NCBI RefSeq assembly: GCF_031755915.1
Contig: NC_083386.1
Span: forward strand, 6,141,501-6,205,500
Direction of reading: 5' to 3'
Source of the DNA: Ziziphus jujuba
Taxonomy: Eukaryota > Streptophyta > Magnoliopsida > Rosales > Rhamnaceae
DNA length: 64,000 nt
This document shows, piece after piece, positions 61,436 through 64,000 of the stretch (position 1 is the first letter of the stretch; the number at the start of each line of letters is the position of its first letter). The notes beneath the pieces were generated by a model that saw only the letters and a list, made by a program, of their open reading frames with translations, searched no databases and was not told where the DNA came from. The position numbers and the translations under genes are program-made.

Positions 61436-63971
61436 TTTTTAAATTTTGAGATGGAAAGTTATTAATTAAATTTTTATATTCAAGTTTTGATAATAATTTT
61501 TTTTGAATTGATAAAATTGTCAAATTATTTAATTTTTCTGTAGACATTATTGAACGTAAATAAGATTTTATTAATTTTAATTTTGAAAAATTTCTTTCTG
61601 CTGAAGCTATACTAATAGGTATTGTTAATAGGTATTCTATAAGCTATCAATGCATTAGTAAAATAATTTAATTTTTTTATAAAGTTTAATATCTCAAGTG
61701 CTGTTTTTAATTCAGGATTTATTATTTCTTTTAAAATTTTTAGTTCTGAAAATAAATGTAAACCATTAATATCATATAACATGTTATGTTTTAAAAAATT
61801 TTCAAGATGCAAACATTTTTCTTTTAGAAAATCATCATCAAGCAATTTTAATTTTTCTACATCATACAAAAAATCAAAATTATCTTCATATATCTTAAAC
61901 TATTCAAACCTAATTTGAAGTGAAGAAATGGCATGATCAACTATATAATTGAAATAATTAATTTTAAAATATTCTTTAGGTGAAAGTCTCACCTCATTAG
62001 TTTCATTCTCGTCAAATTCTTTTTTTTCTTCTAATTACACGTTTTTCACGAAATTTTGGTCATACATTTTTCATTAGCAATCTCTTTAGCATAAATCATA
62101 GCAGATGTGAACCCATTTTCTCTATAGCCATTAAAAAATGAAATAAGACCTTTTAGCTGATCTAATGCAATGGCAATATCCATATCTTTATATTGTAAAA
62201 ATTTACTAACAGTGTTAATTGCAAACAATATATCATACCAAATAATCATATATAATAAAAATTTAAAATTTTCAATCTCATATGTTGCTAAAGAAATCGC
62301 TTCACTTTTTGTTTTAGGATCATCACTAGCTTCTGTTAGTTGATATAAAGCATCTCTTATTTGTGGAGCTTGATATTTTATTGCTTTAACACTTTCAAGA
62401 CGACTTTCCCAACGTGTTTGTGACAATGGTTTAAGAGTTAAATTAGAAACATGATCTTGTAAAATTTTTCATCTTTTTGTAGAAGAAGAAAATAATGAGT
62501 ATATATGTTGTGTCACGCCAAAAAATGTTATAGCACTAGGACAAGAATTAGCCATGTCACAAAGCACTAAATTAAGACTATGACATCTACATGGTGTATA
62601 AAAAGCTCTAGAATTTATATCTAACAATCTCTTTTGTACGCCTTGTTATTTACCTTTCATATTAGACCCATTATCATATCCTTGTCCTCTTATATTATTT
62701 ATATCAAGTTTAAAATTTTTTATTATGCTAATAAGTATATCAAAAAGACCTTTCCCTGATGTATCATCCACTTTTAAAAATTCTAAAAAATACTCTTCTA
62801 TTTTGATTGGATTTGTTGAAATATCTACACATCTTAATATAAGAGACATTTGTTCTTGATGACTTATATCTGGGGTACAATCAAGTATAACTGAAAAATA
62901 TTTTGCTTCTTTTATTTTTTTAATTATAATATTTTTTATTTCTAATCCTAATATATTTATTAACTCATTTTGTATGTTATAGCCAAGGTAATGATTATGA
63001 ATTTCACCATTTTGAATACGTTTAAGGTGTTCTTGCAACATAGGATCAACTTCTGCAATCATTTCAATTAAACTTAAAAAATTTCCATTGTTATCTTGAT
63101 AAATCTTCTCATTTGTGCCACAAAATGCCAAATTATTTTTTGCAAGATTTTTAATTACAGCAATAATTCTTACTAATATGTTCCTCCAATGCTCTTTTTC
63201 CTTGTTTATCTTTTCTTGTAAATTTTGATCAATAGTTTTATTTTTAAGTAATCTCATTTCAATATTAAACCAAATATTCATATTTATAATATGTTCACTG
63301 CTTGTTTCATGACTTTTAAGTTTGGCACTAAGATTTTTCCAATCTTGACATCCTTCGTTTGCTAATTGAATTGTAGTTGATTTTTGACTAAATAATTTAC
63401 AACAAAAGCAAAATACTTTATCTAATTCTTTTGAATATACTAGCCATCTCCTATCATGTTTTTCTCCATTTGGTAATTTTCGAATGTAATGAATAGTAGA
63501 AAAGTGTCTAGAATTTTTATTGTGTGGAAAACATAAATTAGTGTCTCTAATTGGACCTTTTTCAACTAATAATTCTATTAAATTTGTATTTATGTTTTCC
63601 CATTGTGCTGGATCATATATATTTTTAACAATAGTTTCATCAATATCATTAAAATTTTTATCTTCTTGATCAACTAATTCATCTTTTTCTAAATTATTAT
63701 TATCTTCTTCGTTAATATTAATATTTAGTGAATCAGATTTATGATTATTAGAAACTTCTTGACAGATTTCTTTTTGTCCTAATAAAGTATCATCTTTTAG
63801 TGAAAATTCAATTGTTTTTTCATTTAAATTTTCAATTAGTTTTTCTGAGTTTTGATTTTTAGTATAAGTAACAAACCTATCAAGTGCTCATTTTTGAGGT
63901 TGAACAAATTCTTCTATTTTTCTTTTTTTCATACGTTTTGCATATCCAGACTCATATTTTCTAGTAGACAT
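61436..63971 (-). pseudogene. Decayed hAT transposase (TTF zinc finger, DUF4371, hAT dimerisation)
   Basis: The full coding length can be traced from ATG at 63971 to a stop near 61436, but it is broken. In-frame stops lie at 63888-63890 (codon 28), 62646-62648, 62469-62471 and 62046-62048. After this the match continues in other frames, with a further stop at 61900-61902. A 13-bp tandem duplication near 61613-61635 shifts frame just before the dimerisation domain. Domains in order: basic N-terminus (Y-A-K-R-M-K-K-R-K), TTF-type zinc finger (VFCFCCKLF), DUF4371 (GYDNGSNMKG and CTPDISHQEQMSL), a Q-T-R-W-E-S-R block, and a C-terminal A-S-A-E-R-N-F-S-K-L-K segment. Codon use is strongly AT-biased. 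Low decay apart from these lesions suggests fairly recent inactivation. Confidence 0.85.
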
Positions 63972-64000
63972 ATTTATATTCAAATAATAGAAAATATAGA

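Noticed and set aside
1..64000. CRISPR arrays, rRNA genes, bacterial operons or replication origins
   Set aside because: No such structure was seen. Tandem repeats here are microsatellites or two-copy duplications without regular spacers, and the genes are spliced eukaryotic genes.

Overview
The window is nuclear DNA from a eudicot plant. Genes are split into many short exons with GT-AG introns, the flanks are AT-rich, and there are long poly-A/T tracts and (TA)n or (CT)n microsatellites. The gene set fits: chloroplast uroporphyrinogen decarboxylase, ZDP, SERRATE, pectin methylesterases, an S-protein homolog and the symbiosis kinase CCaMK. Keeping CCaMK points to a lineage that forms arbuscular mycorrhiza. 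The species cannot be fixed from the sequence; a rosid is my guess. Exons were joined by hand from splice sites and frame.

Layout. 0-2.6 kb: low-complexity DNA, a tandem duplication and a broken F-box fragment (-). 2.7-5.6 kb: HEME1-type uroporphyrinogen decarboxylase (+). 7.6-11.9 kb: ZDP DNA 3'-phosphatase (-). 12.7-15.1 kb, with a probable 5'-UTR exon near 17.3 kb: an unassigned protein (-) built on a duplicated exon pair. 18.2-18.7 kb: secreted S-protein homolog (-). 18.7-25.6 kb: gene-poor, with foldback/MITE-like elements. 25.7-28.6 kb: type I inositol polyphosphate 5-phosphatase (+). 30.0 kb: a small secreted peptide precursor with an IDA/CLE-like tail (+). 32.8-37.6 kb (+) and 38.6-41.0 kb (-): two pectin methylesterases in tail-to-tail orientation. 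41.0-44.4 kb: repeats. 44.4-48.3 kb: CCaMK (+). 48.8-51.6 kb: an intact, intron-containing hAT-derived gene (-). 53.2-59.0 kb: SERRATE (+). 61.3 kb to the window edge: a decayed autonomous-type hAT transposon (-) with one terminal inverted repeat in view.

These are mostly independent housekeeping, signalling, cell-wall and RNA-processing genes, not a pathway cluster. Three links are worth noting. ZDP and the unassigned gene upstream of it share a block with a CCCGCC core just upstream. The two pectin methylesterases converge but belong to different structural types. A retained hAT-derived gene and a decaying hAT element lie about 10 kb apart. I found no convincing undescribed multi-gene system. 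The strongest novel-looking items are the exon-pair-duplicated unknown protein, the peptide precursor and the shared promoter block.
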